64,000 nucleotides of DNA from Strongyloides papillosus (GCA_005656395.1 SRSI01000010.1:2108001-2172000), one strand, 5' to 3'. Numbered from the stretch's first letter, positions 10,608-24,635 are shown. The notes: a model not told the origin generated them from the sequence alone. Made by a program: numbers and translations.

Positions 10608-13600
10608 TAATTTTTATGATACTTTGATTTGTTATTATGTTCTATGAAAAATTTAGTACTAAAGTACAATTTTGCGATTTTTTTTTGTTTTATATTGTAT
10701 ATCTATTTTTTATAAAATATATTATATTTTATCATGATCAGAATATTTAATGTGGAACAGTTTTTTTTACCAAAGTACAATAGAATAGTTTCTAGTAAAT
10801 TTGGCATATAAATTTTCAGTCAATTACCATTTTCATTTAGTACATTATTTTTAAATGTCCTTTGGATCATTAATCACAATTTAAATGTTCTTTCATTTTT
10901 ACCTTCCGACAGTAAAGACAAAAAAAAGTAACTCACTTAAATTTTATAGTAGATTGAAAATCAACCTAAATAGGTTTTAAGTAAAAAAATTACTCCATAA
11001 CTCAATGTCACTTCTTTAAATTTTGACTAAGAAATTTACTTTTCTAACAATTGAAATGTAATATAATAGGAAAAATATAGTTTATTGGCATATAATATAA
11101 ACATTATTACCCAACTGACCACTGTTGAATTTAGTCATATAATAATAAATATTTTATAATCACCATTTTACTATTATATTTATGTTACAAAACACTTTTA
11201 TTCTTAAATACTATCAAAATTTAATAGCATACTAATTTTTTCTTCCTCTATTGTATATGATTTTTATCATAGTTATAAAAATTAAGCAATTAGTCTGTAT
11301 ATATAATATTAAATATAATATTAAAGTGGACTTTGAATATATTCATGAAAAAAGAAATATAAAATTCATTTTGAAATCATTTTATGGTATTTTCTTTTAA
11401 TATTTTCACCTGTCATAATAAAGTATTAATGTTTTAATTTAAATTAACAGTAAAATATATATATTTATTTACATGTTTTACAGTATACCTACAATGTTCA
11501 AGATAAAAATATAGACACTTTACATAAAATTGTTTTTTTCATTTTCTTATATTACCAAATATAAGACATATTATTAATTTATTTATATAAAAAATTTTAA
11601 TGCATATTTGGCACTTCTTTCTTTTATTTATATATTTTTTTAATTTATTTCAATCAACTTTATAACAAATTTATTCCCATCCCTATCATAGAAATGACAA
11701 TATATTTTAGTTATTTGTACTATTTAACTGGCTTAGATAGATTATAAACATAAAAAGAAATTTGATTTTATTAAATATAAATTTTATGATTTTAACAAGT
11801 AATTTAATTAACTGAATTTTTAGTTTATTTAACGGTTCCTAATTTATATTGCTTAATAAAATAAATTAAATTGTATTGGTAGAGTAATGAGTATCTAAAT
11901 AATATATAATAAATAAATAATATCTTATATTATAATAATAATGTTCATTTCTCATAAAGCTTATATTAGTGTATAATTAGTTATTGTAAAGGTCTTTTTA
12001 TAAATGTATCAATTTCACAAATAGCTTCAATTCAATGATAGATGATATTGTGGTGAATAAGAGCGGAAAAAAGTATAATATATTAGAAACATCTGGAGTT
12101 GATTATGTATTGCCATTCGATGAATTTATTAAATGATGGTTAAAGAAAAATATTGGTTAAAAAGATATTCTTATAATTATATTATTATTTTAAAGAACAA
12201 ATTAAGAATTTTCCATAGCTATTTGTATAAGTAGAAAATTATTTTTATTTAAAAAAAATTATTTTAAAAGATTTAATAATTAAACATTGTATAATACTAA
12301 CATTCCATATCTATTACTGGTGAAGTATTAGTATATTAGAGAAAATATAGGCCTTATAAAGCTTTGATTTGAACAGCTGTCGTTTATCTGACTTGACAAT
12401 CAATCTATCCCCCATTTTCAGTGTACAAATTCCATATCAATAACATGTACCAATTTGCTTCAAGTAGGTTATATTACTCTTATTCATCTTCATCATTATC
12501 CACTACTACTATCTATAGAAGTTAAAATTTTATATAGGTACATTTTATGTATTATTATATTTTAACTTTCCAATATGACATTACATTTTTGTTAATATTT
12601 TCATTGTAAAGCATCTCAACAAGCCTTTTTATTTGATGTATAAATTTTGTATCACGAGCTTATATTTGATTATTTTTATAAAAAGATTGTTTGCCTATAA
12701 TTTTTTCATATTTTTTCTACATATCTATTATTTTGTTTTATTAAAAGTTATATCTACATATATACAGTATCTATTTTTAACATATGCTAAGAATATATTT
12801 CAAAATATCTTTAAGAACAAAATATATTTTTATCATACTTTATTTAATTTTTACATAAATGATTTGTTAAAATATTTGACTTTTTACTCTACTATCGGCA
12901 TTTTCCTTTTGATCTTTATCCTTTTATCTCTTTAAATAAAAGTAATAACCATATGAATAAGGTTGTAATATGTATATGATATTGATATAAGAGCAACTGT
13001 AATTCTAATATTCCATAAATGTCGGAAGATTTTCTTTATCATAAATGATTCCTACTTTTTTATCTATATTACATTCATTCATATCCATTCATTTATTAAT
13101 TTATTCTATTTTTTTTGTTTTTTAAATTTTTATTTCATTACTATTTATAAAAACTTCCTATCATTTTCATTATCCAAAACATTACATAACATTTCTTTCA
13201 TTTCAACAAAATCTGCCACCAGATGTAAACATTACTTTTTAAAATATCTTTCTACCATATCATTATTATTAAACAAAAGTGAATTTAATTTATACCTCTT
13301 CTGTCGTCTTAATTTACAAATATTCCTATTAATATAAAAATGACATTGAAAAAATATTTAGTAAATTTTTAATTTTGTCATTAGATGAAAAAAAATTAGT
13401 TAACCTTTTAAAACAAAGACCATTATATTATTTACTTATCACTCTGTATATACATTATGTCATTCTGATTAATGATACAATTAAAAACTTTCTATCTTCC
13501 ATAAATCTATCTATTAATAATGGCATTTAAACTTTATTATTACCTAAAAAAGTTTTTATGATATATATAAACTTGTAATGTATATATTTTCTTACCTTAT

Positions 13601-16068
13601 TCATCACTATGTAAAACATCAATGTAATTCAAGCGCAAACAGTAAAAAAAAACTTTTTTTACTTCTATCTCCATCTATTATAGGAGTGCTAATAAAGTGT
13701 TGGCGGTATAAAATAAAGAGGTAGAAAAAAGATGGTTTCTAGAAATTTTTAGTAGTTATCTATTATTACATTAGTTTTATAAAATGGTAGTAATGATATG
13801 ACAATCAAATGGTAGGTTAAGTTAACAGAAATTATTTTTCATTTACTTTTAAAGGTTACATGATAATATTTGTTTATTTTACTACAATCTAATAAAAATA
13901 ATTTGTCAAAATATTTCTGTATCTTTATCAGGCGTAAATTTTATATATTTTTATAAAATTGAAAATTTTACAATTTTCCTCATCATCTATCAACAACTAT
14001 ACTTTTGTTTGCCACTTTAATGACAGTACTTTTATTTCATATTTATAACTTTGATGTAAAAGAATGTTAAGTTACGGTAGTCCTATAATACGAGATATAT
14101 TTATCTTCTTTTAATATAAATTAAAAAAATTAATTTAGATAAGATGATAAAGAAATGATGTAGTCATTTTATGGACTTTACAAATGGATGATTTTCAAAA
14201 CGATAAGGTGGTTATCTATATTTTAATTTTCTTATTTAATTAAAATCTTCCTTTTACTTCAGTACATTTTATTAAATCCTTTAACTAAATCTTTTTTCCA
14301 TATTTCGGCAAAACTTTATAATTAATCATTTTTAATGTTCTTAAAGTTATAAATCAAAATACATTAAAGCTTCATTCACACCTTAACTGTTTCTTAAAGC
14401 AAAATCATAAAAACAATCGACAATAAATCTTATTTCTTTGAGCAATTTTCTTCTATTTTTATATTAATTCTTTATAATTATGACATTTCTCGATAACTGC
14501 TACTATCTATTTAATTCTTTTTAAAAATCATTTTATATCCTTATTAATACTTCCCCGTGAAGTGGATCATGCTGTGCTATATAATCTCCTTGGCGCGGTT
14601 ATTTTGTAACAAAACCGTTTTCTTATAAACCAACTTTCCCCTTTTAGTTTAACCGACTACTCTGTAAAATAATTTATAGATTATTAAGATATAATCGAAC
14701 TTTATATCAATTTAAATTCAATTTATATTTACTTCTACATGCATATTATTTCATTAGAAATATTAAAAAGAAGTGTTTTTGACATTTTATGCCAAAAACA
14801 TTAGCATTATAATAAATGTATTTCATTAATAATAGAAAATTTCCACTAAATAATTTAAATAATCATTTATAAATCATGTAATAAATTATTTTCTTATATT
14901 AATTGAAATTTTGATAAGTAATATCTAATTATAATTCATATATAAATATATATTTAATAATAATGTTTTTACAATTAATTGGCTGCTTCTGTGATTACTT
15001 TTTTCTTTTTCTATAAATTGTCTACGGCACACCAGTAATTTATTGGTACTGTTTTCTTAATAAACTTATTTATCCTTTTTCTTTCTTTTGTATAATTTTA
15101 GCAATGTTATAATTTCCATATATGACAATCGTTTACACTTATAACATACATAACGTCTTCCATGTAACTCCCCCTACTATAAAAGCTGTTTATAGAAAAA
15201 CTTCTATCATATATCTATTTAAAATTTTATTTACGAGAGGGAAGTAGGGACATAACTATGTCATCTACCCTCAACCTTAAAATATGCCACGCCTTTTTTT
15301 AAATTCATTCTTTAAACACAAAATCCTGCTATATGGTTTAAACATAGGAGTTGATCATATTTTAGGATGTTTTGTTGGGGATATTTTTTATGTTAATGTT
15401 GGAAATATTAACGGAGCCATCTTTGTGATATGATTTATGTTTAACTTTTTACACAAATGAGTAACTTTTGAGATGTAGTTATGTACAAGTGAGTTATTGA
15501 CGTTTTATTTTTCTGTACCGTTTATATGTATGTTTTTTTTCAAATTGTGGTATAAAAAAAGTAGTTTATAAATTTTTAGTCTTGTAAAAATTATGTTTTT
15601 TTTTATTTTAATTTTTAAATTAATTGAACATTTTTGTAGTGTTGTTATCGTAATATCTTCTGTTATAAGTAATAATAAAACATTTATCTTGTTATAGCCA
15701 AATGTCTATTTTTTATAAAAATTGTTTTTCTCACTAGATAACTTTTATATCCAATCACTTTTAGGATTAAGTTATTGTTTAACTTTTATACAGAACTCTA
15801 TTATAAATAAATAAAATCTATTATTTTTTGATTTATACTTTATCGTTATTTTCAACAAAAGTTTATATAAAATTTCCCTAATCTATAGTTATTGCACTCA
15901 TCTAATAAAGCAAAAAATTTCTAATGTTTATCTATCATTTTTTCAATATAAATATTTTTATTTACGTGATTTATAAAAGTTTTTATTTCAGATATTCTTA
16001 GAAATATTTATTTTTTTTATAACTAAAATTATTAGTAGATCTTTCTTTATTTAAATTTGTCCAAAAAA
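10608..16068. other. 5.4-kb gene-free region upstream of the bHLH gene
   Basis: This is the longest region without a supported gene. Most is low-complexity AT. It contains E-box hexamers CACCTG at 11407-11412 and CAGCTG at 12374-12379, which could bind bHLH dimers. Less AT-rich islands lie near 12360-12440, 14550-14645 and 15160-15300. A 100-codon open stretch at 12633-12935 encodes only F/Y/L/I-rich sequence and is rejected. A short open frame at 12035-12136 has more protein-like composition, but no family was recognised. Distant 5' exons or enhancers of the downstream gene could be here. Confidence 0.5.
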
Positions 16069-17733
16069 ATGTCAATAGCTGTCACTACAACAGTTTCAGC
16101 AGCATTACCACAAAATTCCAATAACAATTCATCTCCATCTACTCTAAACTCAAGATCACCTGGTAATGGTGTTACTACGCCAGTTGTCCCACCGGTAGTT
16201 GTACCTTCTTCTACTTATTCATCTTATCCTGGTATTGATATGGGTTATCAAGGAGGTTCATTACCAGATCCTTCTCATTATTATTGGGGAAATCAGCATC
16301 CGATCCCAGGTGTATATCCTCCAGTTCATAATGGTTATCCAAATCCAATGTTAAATATGAATGGCATGAATAATGATGGTTATTCACGAACAAATGTATC
16401 AACTTCCTTACCACAAGTTTCATCTCCAGCCTACCCACAGTCAATACAACCACCAACAACGGCATCTACTGAAACAGAGGTTGTTGAAATTGGAAAGATA
16501 TATGAAAATTCTACGGAGAATAGCAATTCGTATCAAACACTGTCGGCAAATCACTATCAAACTTCATCTTCAACATCTGGACAAATTCCAGCACCAACAC
16601 CAACATATAATCATTATCATATTCCAACAACCTCAGATAAACCAACAATTAACAATCTTCTTGAACTTAGTAGCTGCCATTCTCAGTCATTGCAATCTCC
16701 AGTTTATAGTTTTCCTCAGTCAAATATTGAAAATATTAGTGGTGTTCCACAAAAACCAGAACCATTAACCTCTATTCATAATCAACTTAATAATCCACAT
16801 AATTTTTATCAACCTCATCATCCTTCTCTTCATGTAAGTTTAAATACTTATTAACTAATTACACCGTTAAAATAATAATACCTAACATTTTCTCAGATAA
16901 TTATTAATTAAGTAATTATTTGTGATGTATCTCGATTTACGTCATCATTCTGATTTTAATTCTCAGCACATACTCCATTGTGAATTAATACTATACAAAT
17001 TATCTGATAATTATTATAAAAATAGAAAATCTGTATTTCTTTAGATAAAAAATATATTTATGTTTTTCATTTTCAGAATCTACAAACATCTGATTTATTG
17101 TCATCCCAAATTCCGGGAGATATTTATAATATTCCCCCAGTTAATCAATCTCAGTCATTACATCATCAGGAATTACTATCCAATGGATATCCACCTATTC
17201 CATCATCAGACTATACAAATTCATTATCTTCAATTCATGGTATAAATCTTTCTCCTAACAATCACTCAGTTTCGGGAAGAAATTCTTCCAAATCTAATAG
17301 GCGTATGAAAAGTGAAATCAAAGATTCTGATGATGATGGGAAATCTTCAGATGACAAAGAATTAGATAGAAGATCAGCCAACAATGCCCGTGAGCGTATT
17401 CGAGTTCGTGATATTAACAGTGCATTCAAGGAATTAGGGAGGATGTGTGCTCAGCATCTAAATCAAGCTAATGATAAGGCTCAAACAAAACTTAACGTCT
17501 TACATCAAGCAGTGAGCGTCATAACACAGTTGGAAGAGCAAGTACGAAGTAGAAATTTAAATCCAAAAGCCGCAGCTATTATGAAAAAAAGGGAGGAGGA
17601 ACAAAAAATAATAAATACTATGTCTGGGATACAAAATATAGCACCTCAAAATGCATTTGCACCACATCAAGTGAATGGAAGTGATGGAGATGCGAAGCCT
17701 CCATTACAATCAAATGTTTCTGTTTATAGATAA
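16069..17733 (+). CDS. hlh-2: Class I (E-protein) bHLH transcription factor, daughterless/HLH-2 type
   Basis: E proteins dimerise with tissue-specific bHLH factors and bind E-boxes. Exon 1 is 16069-16833 and exon 2 is 17077-17733; the 243-nt intron is long for this window (GTAAGT donor, TTTTCAG acceptor). The 473-aa product has a P/S/N/Q/Y-rich N-terminal region of about 350 residues. The bHLH follows at about 353-410: basic part [17 protein letters not shown], helix 1 AFKELGRMC, and helix 2 [22 protein letters not shown]. It ends with the E-protein signature RNLNPKAA plus KKREEE. An in-frame TTG lies four codons upstream of the chosen ATG. Upstream exons in the large 5' gap cannot be excluded. 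The large upstream region fits a developmentally regulated gene. Confidence 0.93.
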
Positions 17734-18188
17734 TTAGAAATTTATTAAATAAAAAAGAAAGTACTTATTTATTGTAACAGAACATTTATGTTAGTGTTAA
17801 AAGAAAACATTTTGACATACTCATAACTTTATTATAAAAAAAGGTCTATTGGTTATGAAAGCACATGTTCAATACAAAATAAATAAATCTGATCACTAGG
17901 ATCTATACAATTATCTCATTAAATTTTTTTTATACATTTTATAAACTATTTTTATGGCTTTTTGTGTTACATTTAACAAAAATAAACATGACTTGTTAGT
18001 TAGATAAAGAAAAGATGATATTAATTGTTTATAAGAGTTCATTAAGTTAATATATAAGTCAATGTGTTTATTTACTGGTTGTGGTAGTTAATAATAAGAT
18101 GTTTGCAACAAAAATTACTCCTTAGTTTGTTTATTTATTATTCAACAATATAAGAGAAGACATTTATCAACATTAGAGAATTTAAAAT
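17734..18188. other. Convergent 3' flanks of the bHLH gene and TGS1
   Basis: AT-rich, with polyadenylation-like AATAAA/ATTAAA hexamers on both strands. No gene or RNA was recognised. Confidence 0.5.
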
Positions 18189-20066
18189 TTATGTAGACGC
18201 TATTAAATTCCCATAATATGCAGTTAGTGTTTTAATTTTCGAATTCAGGACGGAATGTTCAATTTCGCACTTTCCACCTGGTCCGGCTAAAGAAATTAGT
18301 TGTTTTAAGGGGGTGTTACGGGGTAAAAAATAAGAAATATTAGAAGATAATTTTTTCGAGTATTCAAAAACTTTAAACCCATCTATTGGAATGTCATTTT
18401 TCAGGTCATATACTTCTTTGGTCAAATATTCTGGACCACCCCACGGTGGAGATAAAAATACACCATCAATGATATGTTGATTACTTGGACAGAATTCATC
18501 AGCATTCCTTGATCCAACAAATGATTCAACAATTTTGAAAAAATCACCCAAGAAAAACTGTATCCTATCAGCAACACCATAAACTTCTGCATTTCTTTTA
18601 GCACATTTCAATCGAATAGGATCCATTTCAACAGCATAAACGTATGCACCTTTTAAAGCAAATTGTATTGCATTACCACCAACACCCGTAAATCCATCAA
18701 AAATGATCATATTTTTACGCTTAACCATCCGCTCAGCTATATGTTTAGCTATTTTTTCAGGAGTTACAGAAAACCATCCTTCACGATCCATTAAAATACC
18801 ATGATTGAGTTTTGAAAATAAACGGAAACGTTGGTTCCAATATTTCCTCATTTCATTGTCAGCATTAATATAATTACGTGCTTTTGAGGCGATCAAATAT
18901 TCATCTTTAATAGGATCAAATGACAAATCAACATTTTCACTACTACTCCTATCCTCTTCTGGTATCGTTGTTGTTGTGCCTTTATTAGTATCATCTAAAT
19001 CATAACCTTTAGGTTTAAGTGAAAGTATCCTTAATTTAAATTCTGGTTTATTTGTATAATACGTAACATTCCTCATTTCTTCAAATCCTTTATTACATTC
19101 CAAATCTTTATAACCTGTAATAGATTTATCAAAATCCTTACTTTCATTAGAGGTATCCAAATTTTTCTCCTCATCAGATGATTTATCCATTATTGAATAC
19201 TTAGAGTCATCAAAACCACTAACAAACTTGGCCTTCTTAACCTAGAATACAATTAAAGGAGAACAGATGTTTTTATTTATACAATTTACTAAAAACTTAC
19301 ATTTGCAAGGAAAGAAAAGCATTTGCCCTTGATGTTTGTCCTTTTATATTCACTAAAGTCCATTAATGCTTGCTTTTTAACCAACTGTCTATGTTCTTCA
19401 TATAAATCATCCCAATTTAGGGAATTAACATAATCTAAACCAAAAGTTTTCTGTGAAATATTTGAAAATCCCTAAAATCATAAAATATATACACTACAAA
19501 AGAGTTTCCACTTAAGATAGAGAAATTAAGTAAGTAATATTTATTACCTGGAGAATTGGATCGCGATGTACTTTGATTAGATTATATGGATCAAGCGGTT
19601 TGATTTTTTCTACTTTTTCTTCATATTTTAATACTGTATCTTCATCTAAATTTTCTTTAAAATCGTTGATAAAGCTTTGTAAAGTCAAATATTCACCATT
19701 ATTTTTCCAATACTTTGAGAATGTTAAAGACGCAAGTTCTAAAGCTAATTTTTTTCTTTTTTCCCGAGTTTCTTTTTTACTAAACACTAAATTTCCTGAG
19801 GTTTCTGGATCAACATCATTTTGTCCTGTTAATGAACTAGTTGGGACAACTTTATTTTTACTAATTATAATTTCATCAGATGGTGAATAATTTTTCACAA
19901 ATTCTTCAACATCTTCAACTCCTTTTATTCCGGCCATCACAAGGTCGTCGTCATAGATATATACTTTACTTAATGATACATCAGCTGATATTCCACTTTC
20001 GTATTGTATAGTCGCTTCTAATACTTCTTCCCAGTCGAATGAATAGCTATATTCTTTTTCAGACAT
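18189..20066 (-). CDS. tgs1: Trimethylguanosine synthase TGS1
   Basis: TGS1 adds two methyl groups to the m7G cap of snRNAs and snoRNAs. In nematodes the trimethylguanosine cap is also on the spliced leader RNA donated to mRNAs. Three exons were assembled: 19548-20066, 19301-19471 and 18189-19241; all junctions are phase 0 with introns of 59-76 nt, giving 580 aa. The C-terminal methyltransferase shows DREGWFSVTPEKIAKHIAERM, the SAM-binding DGFTGVGGNAIQFA (about 402-415), AEVYGVADRIQFFLGDF, and the catalytic SPPWGGPEY (about 484-492). The N-terminal half is charged and poorly conserved. SEC8 ends 150 bp upstream on the same strand, a spacing compatible with a nematode operon. Confidence 0.94.
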
Positions 20067-20216
20067 ATGGTCTAAATATTAAATTTTTTTAAATAAATGA
20101 ATAAAAAAAACATTGAAATATTACATTGGTTTTCAACCAATAAAAATATGTATATTTAGCAGTTTCAAAGAATAAATATATGAAATATCATATTAAATTA
20201 TATATTTTAAAGAAAT

Positions 20217-23002
20217 TTATTTGTTTATAGCGGTTAAGATTTCTCGTAGTTGTGTCATCTTTTTTTCTAGAGCTCCAGGTTGTGAAGACAATATTTGATG
20301 TGAACGAACAGCTAGTGATAAGAGATATGAATATTCAGTGTTCGAGAATGTAGTGCCTTTATCAACAATCATAGCCAATAATCTGTCAGGTTCGTGATCT
20401 AATAATTCATAAAATGATCTTGCACGATCTAAATCCATCTCTCTACGTCCTGTTATTTGGCTCATTAGTTGTTGGACAGCAAAAATGTTTCGACACAATC
20501 TTTTTCTACCATTTTCTCGAAGTTTTGTCATATGTTGACTTGAATGAATAAAAATAGAAGCACATAAATGTCCAAGACCTTCAAAAAGATATTTCCATTT
20601 ATGTTTCGAGGTTAATTGTGATAAAATTTTGTGGAACATATACAAATCATTTCTAAAGTCAGATGCTTCTTGGTCATTTTCATCTTCGTTATATTTAGAA
20701 TCAGCTCTTGAAAGTGGAAATATATAATAGAAACAATGAACTCTTAACTCCAAATGGATAAGTAAAAGACACGTTTCCGATATTGTTTCAATTTTGTTAA
20801 TTCTAGAATGCAAAACATTAATCATTGTATCTTCACCAATATTTAAATTGTTTGAATCAATATCAGGAACTTTGTATTGAATAATTTCATTTGATTTTTT
20901 GCTAAGACCACCAATAAGTGACCGAAACTGAATAGTAAACCATTGAAGAGATTCATGAATAAGAATTAAAATTTTAATGTGTTCCATATCTGTTACAAGT
21001 TCATTTCGTTTTATTTGTTTTTGTACACCCAAATTACCAATCAAAATTTCTGATTCTCTTTGATTTCTTTTCTTTATATCTAATTCACTTTCAGCAACTA
21101 AGTTATGTTGATAAGATGTTGGAGTAGTTTCATTAGGTGTTTGAGTTGTAATAGCAACCCAACTTGGTAGTGATTTTAATAATCTAGAAATATCTTCGTC
21201 AACTGCCCAAGCAGCACTTATTTTTCCACTCGTTCTCACCTGATTATCAGTTCCAATATTTGTAATGGTGATTTTATTATACACTTCTTCAATATATCCA
21301 ATAAATTTCATTAAAATAAATAACCATTGTTGTGAAAAGCGTAAAGTATATGTTTCCATATGCTTGATTAATTCAAAAACATGGTCACACATACTTTTTA
21401 CTTTGACCACACTTCCAAGTACACTCTGCAGAATTAATAATGAAGTATTATTTAAATAACTTACCACTTCATGTGATTGAACATTAAAAATTGATGTCCA
21501 CACATCACTACTACTAAATATAATATTTAATTTTCCCGATATATCTTTTTCAACCCTCTCAACAAAACTATCCATAACAAAACTATTTAAAAATGTGTAA
21601 AGATCACAAGGTTCTTTTTTTGTTATGGATTGAATCTCCATAGCAAAATGATTTAGTAAATGAAAAATGTTAATAATATTATATGGATCAGCTTGACAAA
21701 CAAGATTATTTAGTTTATTCTGCTCTACAGTTGCTTGAGAGGACATCAAAGCACCACAGCTGAAACGGAATAACAATTTATTATTTTCAGTCAATGATTC
21801 ATTTTTGTTAGACCGTTGAGGATAAATATCCAAATGGTCACTAATGACATCCTGCAAAGCTCTTTGGCATGATTCCCAATATTTCTCAAGAATTATTGAA
21901 GAATGCTCTCTATAAATAGCATGTTTTGATAATTCTTTTATTAAAATTGAATGATATTTATATGAATCTCTAAACTCTGTTACAAGGCTTTGAATTAATT
22001 GATGCAGTAATTTAGCATCGCGATTCTCATTATGTGTTATAGCATTTAAAACTATTATTGTATCATGCACTCCTTTCTGACAAAGTGCAGCTTCTTTAGC
22101 ATAAATTTGATTTAACGCAACATCTACTTGATCGAAAACTGCAAGAGCTGCTATTGAATCAGAAATTTTGGCACACGCATTATACATATATTCTTCATTT
22201 TCAGTAGAACTTGTAAAACCAAAATCTCTTGAATCGACATTTTTTTTATACTTTTCTAGTAACTTGTTACAAAGTTCAGATTCTTGTAAAACATTTTTAT
22301 TAACATTTTTCATTAATGAAACTAAATGTTTTTCAAAAGGCTCAATTATGATTATTCTCAATAAGTCATCTATAATTTTTGTTAGTAAATTTTTAGATAT
22401 ATCATGAACATTATGTCTTATTTGGCTAAGGCCTTCAATACATGACAATTGTCCATTAAGAAGAATTTCATTTTTCTTTAATAAATTAACAGCATCTTTG
22501 AAATTCCCACCCTTAACGTGTTCTTCAATTGTCATTTCCATATTTTTAATCTCATTGATTTGTTTTAAAATATTACAAATGTACTTTTGTTCCTCATTTT
22601 CCATCCAAAGTTTTTTTAAATCGTCACGTCGACATTCTAGTAAAGTTGTGGATTGACGGAGGTTATTTTTTACATTTTTGGTACCTTCTTTGAACCCAGT
22701 AATTTTTGTTGAAACATTACGGAATGTATTTAAACATGCATTGACATCAGGTTCATGTGCTATTAAAAATAATATTCTCTTTTGCAAATATCCAACTCAC
22801 CTTTTATAAGCTTATCAATAATCTCACCAGAATTTTTATATGCAATTTCAAGACGATTCTTTTCATGCTCACGTTGATCATTTGAAGCACTTGTTGTTAA
22901 TGTTCTAATAACATTAACCAATAAACGACACTAAAAAATAGGGATAAAAATGGATAAAGTACCTACAGAGTCATTGTTATCATCAGAAATGTTAACAGGC
23001 AT
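20217..23002 (-). CDS. sec8: Exocyst complex component SEC8 (EXOC4)
   Basis: SEC8 is a subunit of the octameric exocyst that tethers secretory vesicles to the plasma membrane. Exons are 22967-23002 (12 codons), 22801-22930 and 20217-22759, with introns of 36 and 41 nt, giving 902 aa, close to animal orthologues. The N-terminus carries the family pattern LLVNVIRTLTTS, then EKNRLEIAYKNSGEIIDKLI, a coiled-coil region with CRRDDLKKLWMENEEQKY, and a long helical body. Near the C-terminus, CRNIFAVQQLMSQITGRREMDLDRARSFYELL and the following ELL/VDKGTTFS stretch align well with EXOC4. The gene sits between eEF1A (224 bp upstream) and TGS1 (150 bp downstream) on the same strand. Confidence 0.93.
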
Positions 23003-23226
23003 ATCTAAAACAATCCTATTATATTTATAAAAATTGATGCACAATCTACCACTAAGGTCCTAACACGAAAATCTTCTAATATTTACCGAGTAAACACCCC
23101 TGAATACTGTAAAGCACTTTCAAATAATAAAATTAAATAAAATAAAAAAATAAAACACTGTATAACAACATGTATAATTTATCATTTAGAGCAAACGTAA
23201 CAAGAGAACAATAAAATGAATATTAT

Positions 23227-24615
23227 TTACTTCTTCTTGGCACCAGCCTTTTGGGCGGATTTGGTGGCCTTAGCGTCTCCATCTGATTTGGTAACTCCCT
23301 TAATAACTCCTACGGCAACAGTTTGTCTCATATCACGAACGGCGAAACGTCCAAGTGGTGGGTAGTCAGTGAAAGCTTCAACACAGAGTGGCTTGGATGG
23401 GATAAGCTCAACAATACCGGCATCTCCAGATTTAAGGAATTTTGGAGCATCTTCGACTTTCTTACCAGTACGTCTGTCGACTTTTTCTTTAAGTTCAGCG
23501 AATCTGCAAGCGATGTGAGCAGTGTGACAATCCAAAACTGGGGTGTATCCAGCAGCAATTTGTCCTGGGTGATTCATGATAATGACTTGAGCGGTGAAAG
23601 ATTTAGCTTCCTTGGCTGGGTCGTTCTTAGAATCAGAGCAAACAGAACCACGACGGATATCTTTGACAGAGATGTTCTTTACATTGAAACCAACATTGTC
23701 TCCTGGTACGGCTTCAGTAAGGGATTCGTGGTGCATTTCGACGGATTTAACTTCAGTTGATACACCTTGTGGAGCGAAGGTAACAACCATACCTGGTTTA
23801 AGGACACCAGTTTCGACACGACCGACTGGGACTGTTCCGATACCTCCGATCTTGTAGACGTCTTGGAGTGGGAGACGGAGTGGTTTGTCAGTTGGACGGG
23901 ATGGTGGGACAATAGCGTCAAGAGCTTCAAGAAGAGTCTTTCCGGAAGCATTTCCTTCCTTACGTTCAACAGCCCATCCTTTGAACCATGGCATGTTGGT
24001 TGATGGCTCAAGCATGTTGTCTCCGTGGAATCCAGAGATTGGAACGAAAGCAACGGCTTTTGGATTGTATCCGATCTTCTTGATGAAGTTTTGTACTTCA
24101 GTAACAACTTCATTGAAACGGGCCTCACTGTATGGTGGTTCAGTGGAATCCATCTTGTTACATGCAACGATAAGTTGTTTTACTCCAAGAGTTTGGGCTA
24201 AGAGAGCATGTTCACGAGTTTGTCCGTTCTTTGAAATACCAGCTTCGAATTCACCAGTACCACAAGCAACGACGAGTACGGCACAATCAGCTTGGGATGT
24301 TCCGGTAATCATGTTCTTGATGAAATCTCTGTGACCTGGGGCGTCAATGATGGTGACGTAGTATTTTGAGGTCTCGAATTTCCAGAGGGCAATATCAATT
24401 GTGATACCACGTTCTCTTTCAGCCTTAAGTTTATCCAAAACCCAAGCGTATTTGAAAGAACCTTTACCCATTTCTTGAGCTTCCTTCTCGAACTTCTCGA
24501 TAGTTCTCTTGTCAATACCTCCACATTTGTAGATTAAATGTCCAGTGGTGGTGGATTTTCCGGAGTCGACGTGTCCGATAACAACAATATTAATATGAGT
24601 CTTTTCTTTACCCAT
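23227..24615 (-). CDS. eef1a: Translation elongation factor 1-alpha (eEF1A)
   Basis: eEF1A is the GTPase that delivers aminoacyl-tRNA to the ribosome. The gene is a single coding exon of 462 aa, the normal family length. GTPase motifs are [10 protein letters not shown] (G1, about 14-23), the switch region with [19 protein letters not shown] (G3, about 91-98), NKMD (G4, about 153) and SGFHGDN. Domains II and III follow with [19 protein letters not shown], and the C-terminus is lysine-rich. Base use differs sharply from its neighbours: many GGT, CCA, AAG, TTC and GTC codons, as in highly expressed genes. This also creates long antisense open frames that are shadows. A splice acceptor lies 18 nt before the ATG. 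Confidence 0.99.
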   Translation of the reverse strand: MGKEKTHINIVVIGHVDSGKSTTTGHLIYKCGGIDKRTIEKFEKEAQEMGKGSFKYAWVLDKLKAERERGITIDIALWKFETSKYYVTIIDAPGHRDFIKNMITGTSQADCAVLVVACGTGEFEAGISKNGQTREHALLAQTLGVKQLIVACNKMDSTEPPYSEARFNEVVTEVQNFIKKIGYNPKAVAFVPISGFHGDNMLEPSTNMPWFKGWAVERKEGNASGKTLLEALDAIVPPSRPTDKPLRLPLQDVYKIGGIGTVPVGRVETGVLKPGMVVTFAPQGVSTEVKSVEMHHESLTEAVPGDNVGFNVKNISVKDIRRGSVCSDSKNDPAKEAKSFTAQVIIMNHPGQIAAGYTPVLDCHTAHIACRFAELKEKVDRRTGKKVEDAPKFLKSGDAGIVELIPSKPLCVEAFTDYPPLGRFAVRDMRQTVAVGVIKGVTKSDGDAKATKSAQKAGAKKK

Positions 24616-24633
24616 GATAACAAATTAGTGAAC

Positions 24634-24635
24634 CT
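24634..24635 (-). promoter_or_regulatory. Splice (probably trans-splice) acceptor in the eEF1A 5' UTR
   Basis: On the minus strand a T-rich run ends in TTTATAG immediately followed by GTTCAC and then, 18 nt from the AG, the eEF1A ATG. It would accept either a spliced leader or an upstream untranslated exon. The sequence alone does not decide between them. Confidence 0.5.

Noticed and set aside
12633..12935. 100-codon open frame rich in F, Y, L and I
   Set aside because: The composition is that of random T-rich DNA; there are no splice signals and no domain.
16373..16768. 131-codon H/Q/L/I-rich frame inside the bHLH gene
   Set aside because: A frame-shifted shadow of the P/S/N/Q-rich coding exon.
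23323..24334. Long plus-strand and alternative minus-strand open frames over eEF1A
   Set aside because: They are shadows of the codon-biased eEF1A gene; their translations show no family pattern.
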